Below are positions 1 to 8,343 of a DNA stretch of 64,000 bases, piece after piece. The stretch comes from Pseudooceanicola marinus. GTDB lineage: Bacteria > Pseudomonadota > Alphaproteobacteria > Rhodobacterales > Rhodobacteraceae. Position 1 is the stretch's first letter. Every line of letters begins with the position of its first letter. The DNA lies in NCBI RefSeq assembly GCF_002786295.1, contig NZ_PGTC01000017.1:248001-312000 (forward strand), written 5' to 3'. A program made the position numbers and the translations under genes. Under the pieces are notes generated by a model. The model was not told the origin of the DNA and did no database searches. It saw only the letters and a list, made by a program, of their open reading frames with translations.

Positions 1-1
1 G

Positions 2-580
2 GTTCCGATGCTGGCGCTTGGCGTGCCGGGCTCCGGGACCACGGCCGTCCTGCTGGCCGTGCTGCTGTCGCTGAACATCACGCCGGGTCCGCTGCTCTTC
101 TCGCAGAACCCGGATGTGGTCTGGGGCCTGATCGCGGCGCTGTTCATCGCCAACTTCATGCTGCTGGCGATGAACATCCCGATGGTCGGCCTGTTCACCC
201 GCATCCTGATGGTGCCCTCGCGCGTGCTGATGCCGATCGTGGCCATGGTCAGCTTCGTGGGCATTTACGGCATCTCCGGGTCCAGCTTCGACCTGCTGGT
301 GATGATCGGCTTCGGCGTCATGGGCTGGGTTCTGCGCAAGCTGGACGTGCCGTTGGTGCCGATCATCCTCGGCACGCTCCTGGGCAACTCGATGGAGAAC
401 AACCTGCGCCGCGCCGTGACCATCGACAACGGCAACTGGCTGACCCTGTTCGACAGCCCGCTGTCGCTGGGCCTCTGGGCCATCGCCATCGTGGGCTTCG
501 TCCTGCCGCTGTTCTTCGGCCGCAAGGTCAAGGCCAGCATGCACGAGCGCCGCGACGAGGAAGGCTCGATCAGCGACTGA
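2..580 (+). CDS. Tripartite tricarboxylate transporter, large membrane subunit TctA (C-terminal part; 5' end outside window)
   Basis: The reading frame is already open at base 2, so the N-terminal part of the gene lies before the window. The first residues carry the GVPGSGTTA stretch typical of the TctA family, followed by several hydrophobic membrane segments and a short charged tail ending at residue ~190 of the visible part. TctA is the large inner-membrane subunit of TTT transporters, which import carboxylates such as citrate with a periplasmic TctC binding protein and a small TctB subunit; those partners must lie upstream. A strong hairpin follows the stop. The family call is firm; the substrate cannot be told. 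Confidence 0.9.
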   Translation, partial: VPMLALGVPGSGTTAVLLAVLLSLNITPGPLLFSQNPDVVWGLIAALFIANFMLLAMNIPMVGLFTRILMVPSRVLMPIVAMVSFVGIYGISGSSFDLLVMIGFGVMGWVLRKLDVPLVPIILGTLLGNSMENNLRRAVTIDNGNWLTLFDSPLSLGLWAIAIVGFVLPLFFGRKVKASMHERRDEEGSISD

Positions 581-610
581 GCCCCCTGGGTCAGCTTTGA
601 AAACCGCGAA

Positions 611-640
611 GGGCGGGAGCGCGCAAGCCTCCCGCCCTTT
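611..640 (+). terminator. Intrinsic terminator after tctA
   Basis: A perfect 9-bp stem GGGCGGGAG/CTCCCGCCC with a 9-nt loop is followed by TTT. It sits 30 bases after the tctA stop and just before the convergent TetR gene. Confidence 0.75.
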
Positions 641-655
641 GTCATGCGCCTGCTG

Positions 656-1321
656 TCAGGAAATGCCCTTCAGGAAGACCGACAGGCCCAGCTCGAACCG
701 CTGACGCCAGGCCTCCGTCTCGGGGCGGAAATTGGGATCGACCAGCGCGTCGATGAGTGGCAGGTGCAGCATGTCCATCAGCAACGCCGCCGCCGCCTTC
801 GGATCGCTCACACGGATCTCGCCCCGGTCACGCGCCCGCTCCAGCTCTGCCAGCAGCAGGGCCTGCTTGCTGCGCGGGCCCTCCTCCAGGCAGCGCCGCG
901 CCAGGCGCGGGTGCTTCGGCGCCTCGACGACGGCCAGCCGGAACAGCGCCACCGGCAGTTCCCAGGCCTCCGCCGGGGCGTCGAAACGGAACAGCAGGCG
1001 GACACGATCGGCAAATCCCAGGCGTTCGTCAGGTACCTCCTGCGCCTGCAGCAGACAGGCGAAACGATCATCCAGGTAGGCGTCGAACAGGGCGTCGCGA
1101 TCCTGGAACAGCGTGTAGAGGGTCTGTTTCGACATCCCGGCGCGCTGCGCGATGGCCGCCATGGTCATGCCCTGCAGGCCGACTTCCTGAAAGTGGCTGT
1201 CCAGTGCCTCCAGAATGAGCGAGCGGCGCTTTTGCGAGTCGATGACGACCGGCCGCCCCTTGCGCGGGCGCTCCGGCTCTTGGCCTTCCCCGCTGCCGGT
1301 GTTCTGATCGCTTTTCGTCAC
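656..1321 (-). CDS. TetR/AcrR family transcriptional repressor
   Basis: This 221-residue protein has an N-terminal TetR helix-turn-helix (around residues 40-85, including AAIAQRAGMSKQTLYTLF) and a variable C-terminal ligand-binding half. The start is taken as GTG at 1321 because a GGAGG Shine-Dalgarno lies 5 bases upstream; the open frame continues further but without a ribosome site. It is divergent from the RND adaptor and pump genes, the usual arrangement for AcrR-type regulators that repress efflux and are released by drugs or toxic solutes. A palindrome at 1398-1411 in the shared promoter region is a likely operator. A basic, proline-rich extension precedes the HTH. Confidence 0.88.
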   Translation of the reverse strand: MTKSDQNTGSGEGQEPERPRKGRPVVIDSQKRRSLILEALDSHFQEVGLQGMTMAAIAQRAGMSKQTLYTLFQDRDALFDAYLDDRFACLLQAQEVPDERLGFADRVRLLFRFDAPAEAWELPVALFRLAVVEAPKHPRLARRCLEEGPRSKQALLLAELERARDRGEIRVSDPKAAAALLMDMLHLPLIDALVDPNFRPETEAWRQRFELGLSVFLKGIS

Positions 1322-1369
1322 ACTTGCCTCCTGCACAGCCCTCTGTGCCTTCCTACAGACGAAAAGCAC

Positions 1370-1411
1370 TTGTGAACCGCCCCGTTCAGTATTTATGAGA
1401 CTGCGGAGTCT
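1370..1411 (+). promoter_or_regulatory. Candidate efflux promoter and TetR operator
   Basis: The divergent region contains the inverted repeat AGACT-GCGG-AGTCT (1398-1411). A possible promoter, TTGTGA (1370-1375), 17 bases, then TTATGA (1393-1398), runs towards the efflux genes, so the palindrome would overlap the -10 and start site. That is where a TetR repressor would act. The palindrome is seen directly; its role is inferred. Confidence 0.5.
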
Positions 1412-1472
1412 TGTATGAGAACTGCCGGCACGCGCCAAGCGCTTTTCCCGGTACATCGAAGAGGAGCCGTAA

Positions 1473-2633
1473 ATGGCCCAAGTGAGTAAAGCATCGGTCC
1501 GTTCGATTGTCTCGGCCCTTGCCCTGTCCGCCTCCCTCGCCCTGACCACCGGGGCAGCCCTGGCCCAACAGGGTGGGGAACGCCCCCCGGCGGCCGTAAC
1601 CGTGCAGACGTTGCACCCCCAGTCCCTGACGCTGACCTCCACCCTGCCCGGCCGCGTGCGTGCCGTCGCCGAAGCCGAGGTGCGCCCGCAGGTCAACGGC
1701 ATCATCACCGAGCGGATGTTCCGTGAAGGCAGCATGGTCGAAGAGGGCCAGGTCCTCTACCAGATCGACCCGACCACCTATGAGGCGGCGCTGGCCCAGG
1801 CCGAGGCCTCCCTGACCTCCGCCCAGGCACAGCTGCGGGCCGCCGAACGCGATTTCGAGCGGGTGCAGGAACTGGCCGATCGCGGCATCAACAGCCAGCA
1901 GGCCATGGACGACGCCACCTCCGCGCGTGACATCGCCCAGGCCCAGGTGAAGATGGCCGAAGCCGCGCTGCGCACCGCCCAGATCGAGCTGGACCGCACC
2001 CAGATCCGCGCCCGCCTGTCGGGCCTCGTGGGCCTGTCGGAGGTGTCGCAGGGCGCCCTGGTCACCGCTAGCCAGGCCACGCCCCTGACCACCATCCGCC
2101 AGCTGGACACGGTGCACGTGGACGTGACCCAGTCCGCCGCCGAGTTGCTGGACTGGCGCCGCGGCGCCGCCGACATCGGTGACGGCGCCGAGGCCGAGGT
2201 TTCGCTGACCCTGGCCGACGGGTCCGAGTTTGCACACACCGGCCTGCTGACCGCCGCCGAACCCCACGTGGACGAACAGACCGGCGTCGTCGTCCTGCGC
2301 ATGGAGTTCCCCAACGACGAGATGATGCTGCTGCCCGGCATGTACGTGCAGGTCGAGATGCCGACCAACGCGATGGACAACGTCTATCTCGTTCCGCAGG
2401 AAGCGGTGACCCGTGACCGCCGTGGCAACCCGCAGACGCTGGTCGTCACCGCCGACAATACCGTCGAACAGCGCAGCCTGACCGTCCTGCAGGACCGCGG
2501 CAGCGACTGGGTCGTGACCGAGGGCGTGAACGATGGCGACCGCGTCATCGTCGCCGGCCTGCAAAACGCCTCCCCCGGCGCCACGGTCTCCCCCCAGGAA
2601 CGCGCCGCCGACGGCGACGACGCATCGGAGTAA
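1473..2633 (+). CDS. RND efflux system periplasmic adaptor (AcrA/MexA type)
   Basis: This 386-residue protein starts with a signal peptide (hydrophobic stretch to about residue 31, ending ALA) and lacks a lipobox cysteine, so it is probably a soluble or non-lipidated adaptor. It has the membrane-fusion order: barrel-sandwich half near residues 60-95, a long alpha-helical hairpin (about 100-170, alanine- and glutamine-rich), the second lipoyl half, then beta-barrel and membrane-proximal domains. It bridges the inner-membrane pump encoded 9 bases downstream to an outer-membrane TolC-type channel. No outer-membrane gene follows, so a TolC encoded elsewhere must be used. Expression is probably controlled by the divergent TetR regulator. 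Confidence 0.92.
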   Translation: MAQVSKASVRSIVSALALSASLALTTGAALAQQGGERPPAAVTVQTLHPQSLTLTSTLPGRVRAVAEAEVRPQVNGIITERMFREGSMVEEGQVLYQIDPTTYEAALAQAEASLTSAQAQLRAAERDFERVQELADRGINSQQAMDDATSARDIAQAQVKMAEAALRTAQIELDRTQIRARLSGLVGLSEVSQGALVTASQATPLTTIRQLDTVHVDVTQSAAELLDWRRGAADIGDGAEAEVSLTLADGSEFAHTGLLTAAEPHVDEQTGVVVLRMEFPNDEMMLLPGMYVQVEMPTNAMDNVYLVPQEAVTRDRRGNPQTLVVTADNTVEQRSLTVLQDRGSDWVVTEGVNDGDRVIVAGLQNASPGATVSPQERAADGDDASE

Positions 2634-2642
2634 GCCGACACT

Positions 2643-5600
2643 ATGGCACGTTTCTTTATCGAAAGGCCCATCTTCGCATGGGTCATCTCCATCATCATCA
2701 TGGGGGTCGGCATCCTGTCGATCCTCACCCTTCCGATTGCGCAGTATCCGCAGATCGCTCCGCCCTCGATCTCGGTCCGGGCGATCTATCCGGGCGCCTC
2801 GGCGCAGACGGTGGCCAATACCGTGACGCAGGTCATCGAACAGCAGATGACCGGCCTCGACGGCATGCGTTACATGTCGTCGAACTCCTCCTCTGCGGGT
2901 TCGGCCTCGATCACCCTGACCTTCGAGACGGGGACGGATCCGGACATCGCCCAGGTTCAGGTGCAGAACAAGCTGTCCCAGGCCATGCCGCTGCTGCCGG
3001 AATCCGTGCAGCGCCAGGGTGTGACGGTGCAGAAATCCGCCGCCGGCTTCCTGATGGTGATCTCGCTGATCTCCCCCGATGGCAGCTATGACGAGACCGA
3101 TCTGGCCGACTACATGCAGACCAACCTGGTCGACGACATGTCGCGGATCGAGGGCGTGGGCTCCATCCAGGTCTTCGGCTCGCAATATGCGATGCGGATC
3201 TGGCTGGACCCGGCGAAGCTGACCTCCTACGGGCTGACGCCTTCGGACGTGACCAATGCGGTCAGCCAGGAGAACTCGCAAATCTCCGCCGGCGCCTTCG
3301 GCACCCGTCCCACTTCCGACGGGCAGATGCTCAACGCCACCATCACCGCGCAGTCCCTGCTGCAAACCCCCGAGGACTTCCGCCAGATCGTGCTGCGCGC
3401 CGAGGAAAACGGCGGGCTCGTCCTTCTGGGTGACGTGGCAGAGGTCGAGATCGGCGCCCAGGGCTACGACTTCTCGGCCACCTACAACGGCCAGCCCGCG
3501 ACCGGCATGGCGATCAGCCTGGCGTCCGGCGCCAACGCGCTGGACGTGTCGGAACGGGTCTACGAGCAGATGGAGGAGTACGCGGAGTTCTTCCCCGAGG
3601 GGGTCGACTACGTCATTCCCTATGACACCACGCCCTTCGTCGAAATCTCCATCGAATCCGTGATGCACACCCTGATCGAAGCCATCGTACTGGTGTTCCT
3701 GGTGATGTATCTGTTCCTGCAGAACTTCCGCGCGACGCTGATCCCGACGCTGGCCGTGCCGGTCGTCATCCTGGGGACCTTCGGCGTGATGGCGGCCATG
3801 GGCTTCACCATCAACACGCTGACCATGCTGGCCATGGTGCTGGCCATCGGCCTGCTGGTCGATGACGCCATCGTGGTGGTCGAGAACGTCGAGCGCATCA
3901 TGGAGGAGGAACACCTCTCGCCGCTGGAGGCGACGCGGAAATCCATGGGCCAGATCACCGGCGCCCTGATCGGCATCGCGCTGGTCCTGTCGGCGGTGTT
4001 CGTGCCGATGGCCTTCTTCGGTGGTTCCACAGGGGTGATCTACCAGCAGTTCGCCATCACCATCGTTTCGGCCATGACCCTGTCGGTGATCGTGGCACTG
4101 ACCCTGACGCCGGCGCTTTGCGCCACGATCCTGAAGCAGGGTCACGGCACCAAGCGCGGTTTCTTCGGCCTGTTCAACCGCGGCTTCAACGCCACGACCC
4201 GCGGCTACGGCGCGCTGGTCGCGGGCATCGTGAAACGGCCTTTCCGCATGGTGCTGGTCTATGCCGCACTTGTGGCGGCCATGGCCTTCATGTTCATGCG
4301 CACCCCCACGGGCTTCCTGCCCGAGGAAGACCAGGGGATCATGTTCGTGATGATCCAGGCTCCGACCGGCGCCACGCTGGAACGGACCGAAGCGGTCATC
4401 GACCAGGTCGAGGCGCACTTCCTCGAAAACGAGAGCGACGCGGTCGAGGCGGTCTTCGGCGTGGCGGGCTTCGGCTTTGCCGGCCAGGGGCAGAACATGG
4501 GCCTGGCCTTCGTGCGGATGAAGGACTGGAGCGAGCGGGAGAACCCCGCGCTGTCGATCCAGGCCGTCGCGGGCCGCGCCTATGGCGCGCTCAGCCAGAT
4601 CCAGGATGCCATGGTCTTCCCGATCGTGCCGCCGGCCGTGACGGAACTGGGCAACGCCTCGGGCTTCGACATGTACCTGCAGGCCCGTGGCGGCCAGACC
4701 CACGACGAACTGGTGGCCGCGCGCAACCAGCTTCTGGGCATGGCCTCGCAAAGCGAGCTGCTGACCGGGGTCCGGCCCAACGGGCTGGAAGACGCGGCGC
4801 AGTTCAACCTGGACATCGACTGGCGCAAGGCCGGCGCCATGGGCGTCTCCGCAGCCGACGTGTCGAACCTGCTAAACATCGCCTGGGCCGGCAGCTACGT
4901 GAACGACTTCATCGACCAGGGCCGGATCAAGCGGGTCTATGTCCAGGGCAACTCCGACAGCCGGTCCACGCCCTCGGACATCGACAAGTGGCGGGTGCGC
5001 AATGCCTCCGGTGGCCTGGTGCCCTTCGCCAACTTCGCCGAAGGCTCCTGGCAGCAGGGCGCGCAGGGTGTCTACCGCTACAACGGTGTGCCCGCGATGC
5101 AGATCCAGGGGAACCCGGCCGAAGGTGTCACCACCGGCGAGGCCATGGCCGAGGTGGAACGCCTGGTCGCGCAGTTGCCCGATGGCTTCGACCTCGCCTG
5201 GACCGGCCTGTCGCTGGAGGAACGCGAATCGGGCAACCAGGCGCCGCTGCTTTACGCGCTGTCCCTGGCTGCCGTCTTCCTATCGCTGGCCGCCCTTTAC
5301 GAAAGCTGGTCGATCCCCTTCGCGGTGATGCTGGCCATGCCCATCGGTGTGCTTGGCGCGCTGATCGGCGCCTGGGCGGGTGGCTTCGAGAACGGGGTCT
5401 TCTTCCAGGTGGGTCTGCTGACCGTGATCGGCCTGACCGGCAAGAACGCGATCCTGATCGTGGAATTTGCCCGCGACCGGATGGAGATGGGCGAGGATCT
5501 GGTCCATGCGACCGTGGATGCCGCGAAACAGCGTTTCCGTCCGATCATCATGACCTCGATGGCCTTCTCGCTGGGCGTGGTGCCGCTGGTTCTGTCCACC

Positions 5601-5747
5601 GGCGCAGGCTCCGGCGGTCGGAACGCCATCGGCTCGGGTGTTCTGGGCGGCACCATTTCCTCTTCCGTGCTGGGGATCCTGCTGGTGCCACTGTTCTTCG
5701 TGGTGGTGATCCGTCTCTTTACCCGCAAGAAGCACAAGCCGAGCTGA
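2643..5747 (+). CDS. RND multidrug efflux pump, HAE1 family (AcrB/MexB type)
   Basis: This 1034-residue inner-membrane protein has the family's normal length. It shows the duplicated RND plan: TM1 at the N-terminus, a large periplasmic loop, TM2-6, then a second copy. The proton-relay residues are present: Asp407-Asp408 in LLVDDAIVVVENV and Lys934 in GLTGKNAILIVEF, matching AcrB D407/D408/K940. It exports hydrophobic or amphiphilic compounds using the proton gradient, with the adaptor encoded just upstream. It is co-transcribed with the adaptor and ends at a strong terminator. The exact substrates cannot be read from sequence. Confidence 0.95.
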   Translation: MARFFIERPIFAWVISIIIMGVGILSILTLPIAQYPQIAPPSISVRAIYPGASAQTVANTVTQVIEQQMTGLDGMRYMSSNSSSAGSASITLTFETGTDPDIAQVQVQNKLSQAMPLLPESVQRQGVTVQKSAAGFLMVISLISPDGSYDETDLADYMQTNLVDDMSRIEGVGSIQVFGSQYAMRIWLDPAKLTSYGLTPSDVTNAVSQENSQISAGAFGTRPTSDGQMLNATITAQSLLQTPEDFRQIVLRAEENGGLVLLGDVAEVEIGAQGYDFSATYNGQPATGMAISLASGANALDVSERVYEQMEEYAEFFPEGVDYVIPYDTTPFVEISIESVMHTLIEAIVLVFLVMYLFLQNFRATLIPTLAVPVVILGTFGVMAAMGFTINTLTMLAMVLAIGLLVDDAIVVVENVERIMEEEHLSPLEATRKSMGQITGALIGIALVLSAVFVPMAFFGGSTGVIYQQFAITIVSAMTLSVIVALTLTPALCATILKQGHGTKRGFFGLFNRGFNATTRGYGALVAGIVKRPFRMVLVYAALVAAMAFMFMRTPTGFLPEEDQGIMFVMIQAPTGATLERTEAVIDQVEAHFLENESDAVEAVFGVAGFGFAGQGQNMGLAFVRMKDWSERENPALSIQAVAGRAYGALSQIQDAMVFPIVPPAVTELGNASGFDMYLQARGGQTHDELVAARNQLLGMASQSELLTGVRPNGLEDAAQFNLDIDWRKAGAMGVSAADVSNLLNIAWAGSYVNDFIDQGRIKRVYVQGNSDSRSTPSDIDKWRVRNASGGLVPFANFAEGSWQQGAQGVYRYNGVPAMQIQGNPAEGVTTGEAMAEVERLVAQLPDGFDLAWTGLSLEERESGNQAPLLYALSLAAVFLSLAALYESWSIPFAVMLAMPIGVLGALIGAWAGGFENGVFFQVGLLTVIGLTGKNAILIVEFARDRMEMGEDLVHATVDAAKQRFRPIIMTSMAFSLGVVPLVLSTGAGSGGRNAIGSGVLGGTISSSVLGILLVPLFFVVVIRLFTRKKHKPS

Positions 5748-5771
5748 CCCCGGCACTGACAGACCAGACAT

Positions 5772-5808
5772 GCGAAAGGGCCGGTGTTCTCACCGGCCCT
5801 TTCGCTTT
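5772..5808 (+). terminator. Strong terminator after the RND operon
   Basis: A perfect 15-bp stem GCGAAAGGGCCGGTG (5772-5786) and its complement (5791-5805) enclose a TTCT tetraloop and are followed by TTT. It lies 25 bases after the pump stop. Confidence 0.85.
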
Positions 5809-5879
5809 GCGACACTCGTCCCGCGAGCCCCCCCCGATCCACGCGGTCGGCGCCTCGGGGGACACAGGCAATGGCCACG

Positions 5880-5911
5880 AAAAAGGCGCGGGCCCTAAGG
5901 GGCACCGCGCC
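5880..5911 (-). terminator. Intrinsic terminator of the RNA helicase gene
   Basis: Read on the minus strand, GGCGCGG and GCCC pair with GGGC and CCGCGCC around a CTTA loop (one bulged base), directly followed by TTTTT. It lies about 30 bases past the helicase stop. Confidence 0.8.
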
Positions 5912-5939
5912 GATCCGTCATTCCGCGATGTCGCGCGCC

Positions 5940-8111
5940 TCAGTCTTTGCGGCGCGGCTTGTCATTGGCCCCGACGAAGCCCTTGCCTTTGGGCTTGCCG
6001 TCGGCTTTGCCACCCGGCTTGCCCCAGACACGGCCTTCGGATTTCGGGCCGGGCTTGCCACCGAACTTGGCGCCACCGGGTTTGCCACCCGGCTTGCCGC
6101 CGAACTTGGCACCGAACTTGGCACCGCCGGGCTTACCTGCGGGTTTGCCACCAAACTTCGCCCCGGGCTTGCCGCCCGGCTTGCCCTTGCCGAAGACCGC
6201 ACCCTCGGTCCGTTCGCGCAGCGCGTCGGACTTGGCGCCATCCTTGTGGCGCGGCTTGCGGTCCCGCGGCGGGCCGGCCCGTTCGGAGGGGTTGGAGAAG
6301 CTGGCCGACTTGCGCGGCGCCTCGTCACGATCCTCGCGCGGCTTGCGGGGCTTGTCCTCGAAACGGTCGCCCTTGGGCTTGTCGAAGCGGGGTTTGTCGC
6401 CACGCGGCTTGTCCCCCCGGGGCTTGTCGAAACGATCGCCCCGCGGCTTGTCGCCGAAACGGTCGCCCTTCGGCTTGCCGCCGAACTTGCCGCCGCCCTC
6501 CGGGCGCGGGCCGCTGTTGCGCTGGCGCGGGGCGAAGGTCGGCACGCCCTCCACGGTGCGGACGCTGACGCCCTCTTCCAGGACATTGTCGGCGCCCAGG
6601 CTGGACAGGAAACCGTCGACCGCAGGCTCGGCCAGTTCAACGAGGGTCTCGCTGTCCTGAACGCGGATGGCCCCGATCTGGGTCTTGTCCAGGCCCCCGG
6701 CGCGGCACAGCAGCGGCAGCAGCCAGCGAGCCTCGGCGCGGTCGTTCTGACCGACCGACAGGGCGAACCAGCGGCTGGGACCGAAGTCCTGCGCCGGGCG
6801 CTTCTCGGGCTTGGCATCGGGCGCGCGCAGCTCTTCCGGCGCGGCCTGGCGTTCCTGGTACAGACGCAGGTAGGCGGCGGCGATGGCCTCCGGCCCGTGA
6901 CGTTCCAGCAGGCGCGCGGCAAAGGCGGCCTGTTCCTCGGTCGGGGCCTGCGCCCAGGCGGGATCTTCCATCAGGCGGGTCTCATCCGCGGCCTGGATGT
7001 CCTCGGCCGAAGGCGCCTCGGTCCATTCGGCGGTGATCTTGGCCCACTTCAGCAGGCGCTGCGCCTTGCCGGTGGCCTTGGGCGGCACGATCAGGGCGGA
7101 AATCCCCTTGCGCCCGGCCCGGCCCGTGCGGCCCGAACGGTGCAGCAGGCTTTCGGTGTTCGTCGGCAGATCGGCGTGGATCACCAGTTGCAGGTTGGGC
7201 AGGTCGATGCCACGGGCGGCCACGTCGGTGGCCACGCAGACGCGGGCACGACCGTCGCGCATCGCCTGCAGGGCATGGGTTCGTTCACTCTGGCTCAGCT
7301 CGCCCGACAGGCTGACGGTGGCCAGGCCGCGGTTCGTCAGCCGCGCGGTCAGGTGGTTCACGGCGGCGCGGGTGTTGGCAAAGACGATGGCGCCCTTGTC
7401 GTGGTGGAACCGCAGCAGGTTGAAGATCGCGGCCTCGCCGTCGCCCTGGGCCACACGCACCGCCTCATAGGCGATATCGGCGTGCTGGGTGGCGCCGGTC
7501 AGGGTGCTGACCCGCTGCGCATCGGTCTGGAACTGCTCGGCCAGCTTGACGATCATCGGCGGCACGGTGGCCGAGAAGAGCAGCGTGCGACGTCCCTCGG
7601 GCGCCTCGCCCAGGATGTATTCCAGGTCATCGCGGAAGCCGAGGTCGAGCATCTCGTCGGCCTCGTCCAGGACCACGGCACGGATGTCGCCGAGATCCAG
7701 CGAGTTCCGCTCGATATGGTCGCGCAGACGCCCCGGGGTGCCGACGACGATATGGGCGCCGCGTTCCAACGCGCGCCGTTCCTGGCGCATGTCCATGCCA
7801 CCCACGCAGGAGGCCACCACGGCGCCGGTCTTGGCGTAGAGCCACTCCAGTTCCGAGCGCACCTGGAAGGCCAGTTCGCGCGTCGGCGCGACGATCAGCG
7901 CCAGCGGCAGGGCGGCGGGGCCGAAGCGTTCGGCCTCCCCCAGCAGGGTCGGTGCGATGGCCAGGCCGAACCCCACCGTCTTGCCCGAGCCGGTCTGGGC
8001 GGAGACGAGCAGGTCGGACGCCACCAGCTCGGGCGCGCTGACGGCCTCCTGCACGGGGGTCAGCTGGTCGTATCCGCGCTCGGCGAGCGCTTCGGACAGG
8101 GAAGAGATCAT
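5940..8111 (-). CDS. DEAD-box ATP-dependent RNA helicase (DeaD/CsdA-like) with basic Gly-rich tail
   Basis: This 723-residue protein has a complete DEAD-box core: Q motif (Gln21), motif I AQTGSGKT (38-45), PTREL, GTPGR, DEAD (149-152), SAT, and the HRSGRTGR motif VI in the second RecA domain. Residues from about 480 form a DbpA-like RNA-binding domain. The last ~190 residues are low complexity, rich in Lys, Gly, Pro and Arg with many GGKPGGK-like and RGDRF-like repeats, as seen in cold-shock helicases that remodel ribosomes and mRNA. The start is the only methionine that keeps the Q motif; no clear Shine-Dalgarno is visible. It appears to be a single-gene unit with its own terminator. Confidence 0.93.
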   Translation of the reverse strand: MISSLSEALAERGYDQLTPVQEAVSAPELVASDLLVSAQTGSGKTVGFGLAIAPTLLGEAERFGPAALPLALIVAPTRELAFQVRSELEWLYAKTGAVVASCVGGMDMRQERRALERGAHIVVGTPGRLRDHIERNSLDLGDIRAVVLDEADEMLDLGFRDDLEYILGEAPEGRRTLLFSATVPPMIVKLAEQFQTDAQRVSTLTGATQHADIAYEAVRVAQGDGEAAIFNLLRFHHDKGAIVFANTRAAVNHLTARLTNRGLATVSLSGELSQSERTHALQAMRDGRARVCVATDVAARGIDLPNLQLVIHADLPTNTESLLHRSGRTGRAGRKGISALIVPPKATGKAQRLLKWAKITAEWTEAPSAEDIQAADETRLMEDPAWAQAPTEEQAAFAARLLERHGPEAIAAAYLRLYQERQAAPEELRAPDAKPEKRPAQDFGPSRWFALSVGQNDRAEARWLLPLLCRAGGLDKTQIGAIRVQDSETLVELAEPAVDGFLSSLGADNVLEEGVSVRTVEGVPTFAPRQRNSGPRPEGGGKFGGKPKGDRFGDKPRGDRFDKPRGDKPRGDKPRFDKPKGDRFEDKPRKPREDRDEAPRKSASFSNPSERAGPPRDRKPRHKDGAKSDALRERTEGAVFGKGKPGGKPGAKFGGKPAGKPGGAKFGAKFGGKPGGKPGGAKFGGKPGPKSEGRVWGKPGGKADGKPKGKGFVGANDKPRRKD

Positions 8112-8280
8112 AGGGAGAGGTCCATGGGCAGAGCGACGGCACGAGGACGTCGCGAAAAAGAGGCCTGTTGGGGCTGAAGCTCCGCCCTATAAGGCCCCGC
8201 GCGTCACAAGTATATGGGGAAAGCGCGGAAAATCGGCCTTTTCTGCCGCGACGCGGCGGGAAAAGGGTTCGATCCCGGCA

Positions 8281-8313
8281 AAATGGCCATTTCGGGCGCC
8301 CGGGGCGGGCGCC
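8281..8313 (-). terminator. Possible terminator after dctM
   Basis: On the minus strand a 7-bp stem GGCGCCC/GGGCGCC with a 5-base loop lies 30 bases past the dctM stop. A short A/T palindrome ending in TTTT follows about ten bases later. The U-tract is not immediate, so the call is tentative. Confidence 0.35.
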
Positions 8314-8343
8314 ATCCCCCGCCCGGCCCCGGTCGAGGCACGC

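Noticed and set aside
1386-4751. Long antisense open frame of over 1000 codons opposite the RND genes
   Set aside because: It is a shadow of the GC-rich coding strand, rich in His/Arg/Gly and lacking any domain or ribosome site.
6040-6470. Short direct DNA repeats resembling a CRISPR-like array
   Set aside because: They are the codons of the Lys/Gly/Pro repeats in the helicase tail, with no unique spacers.
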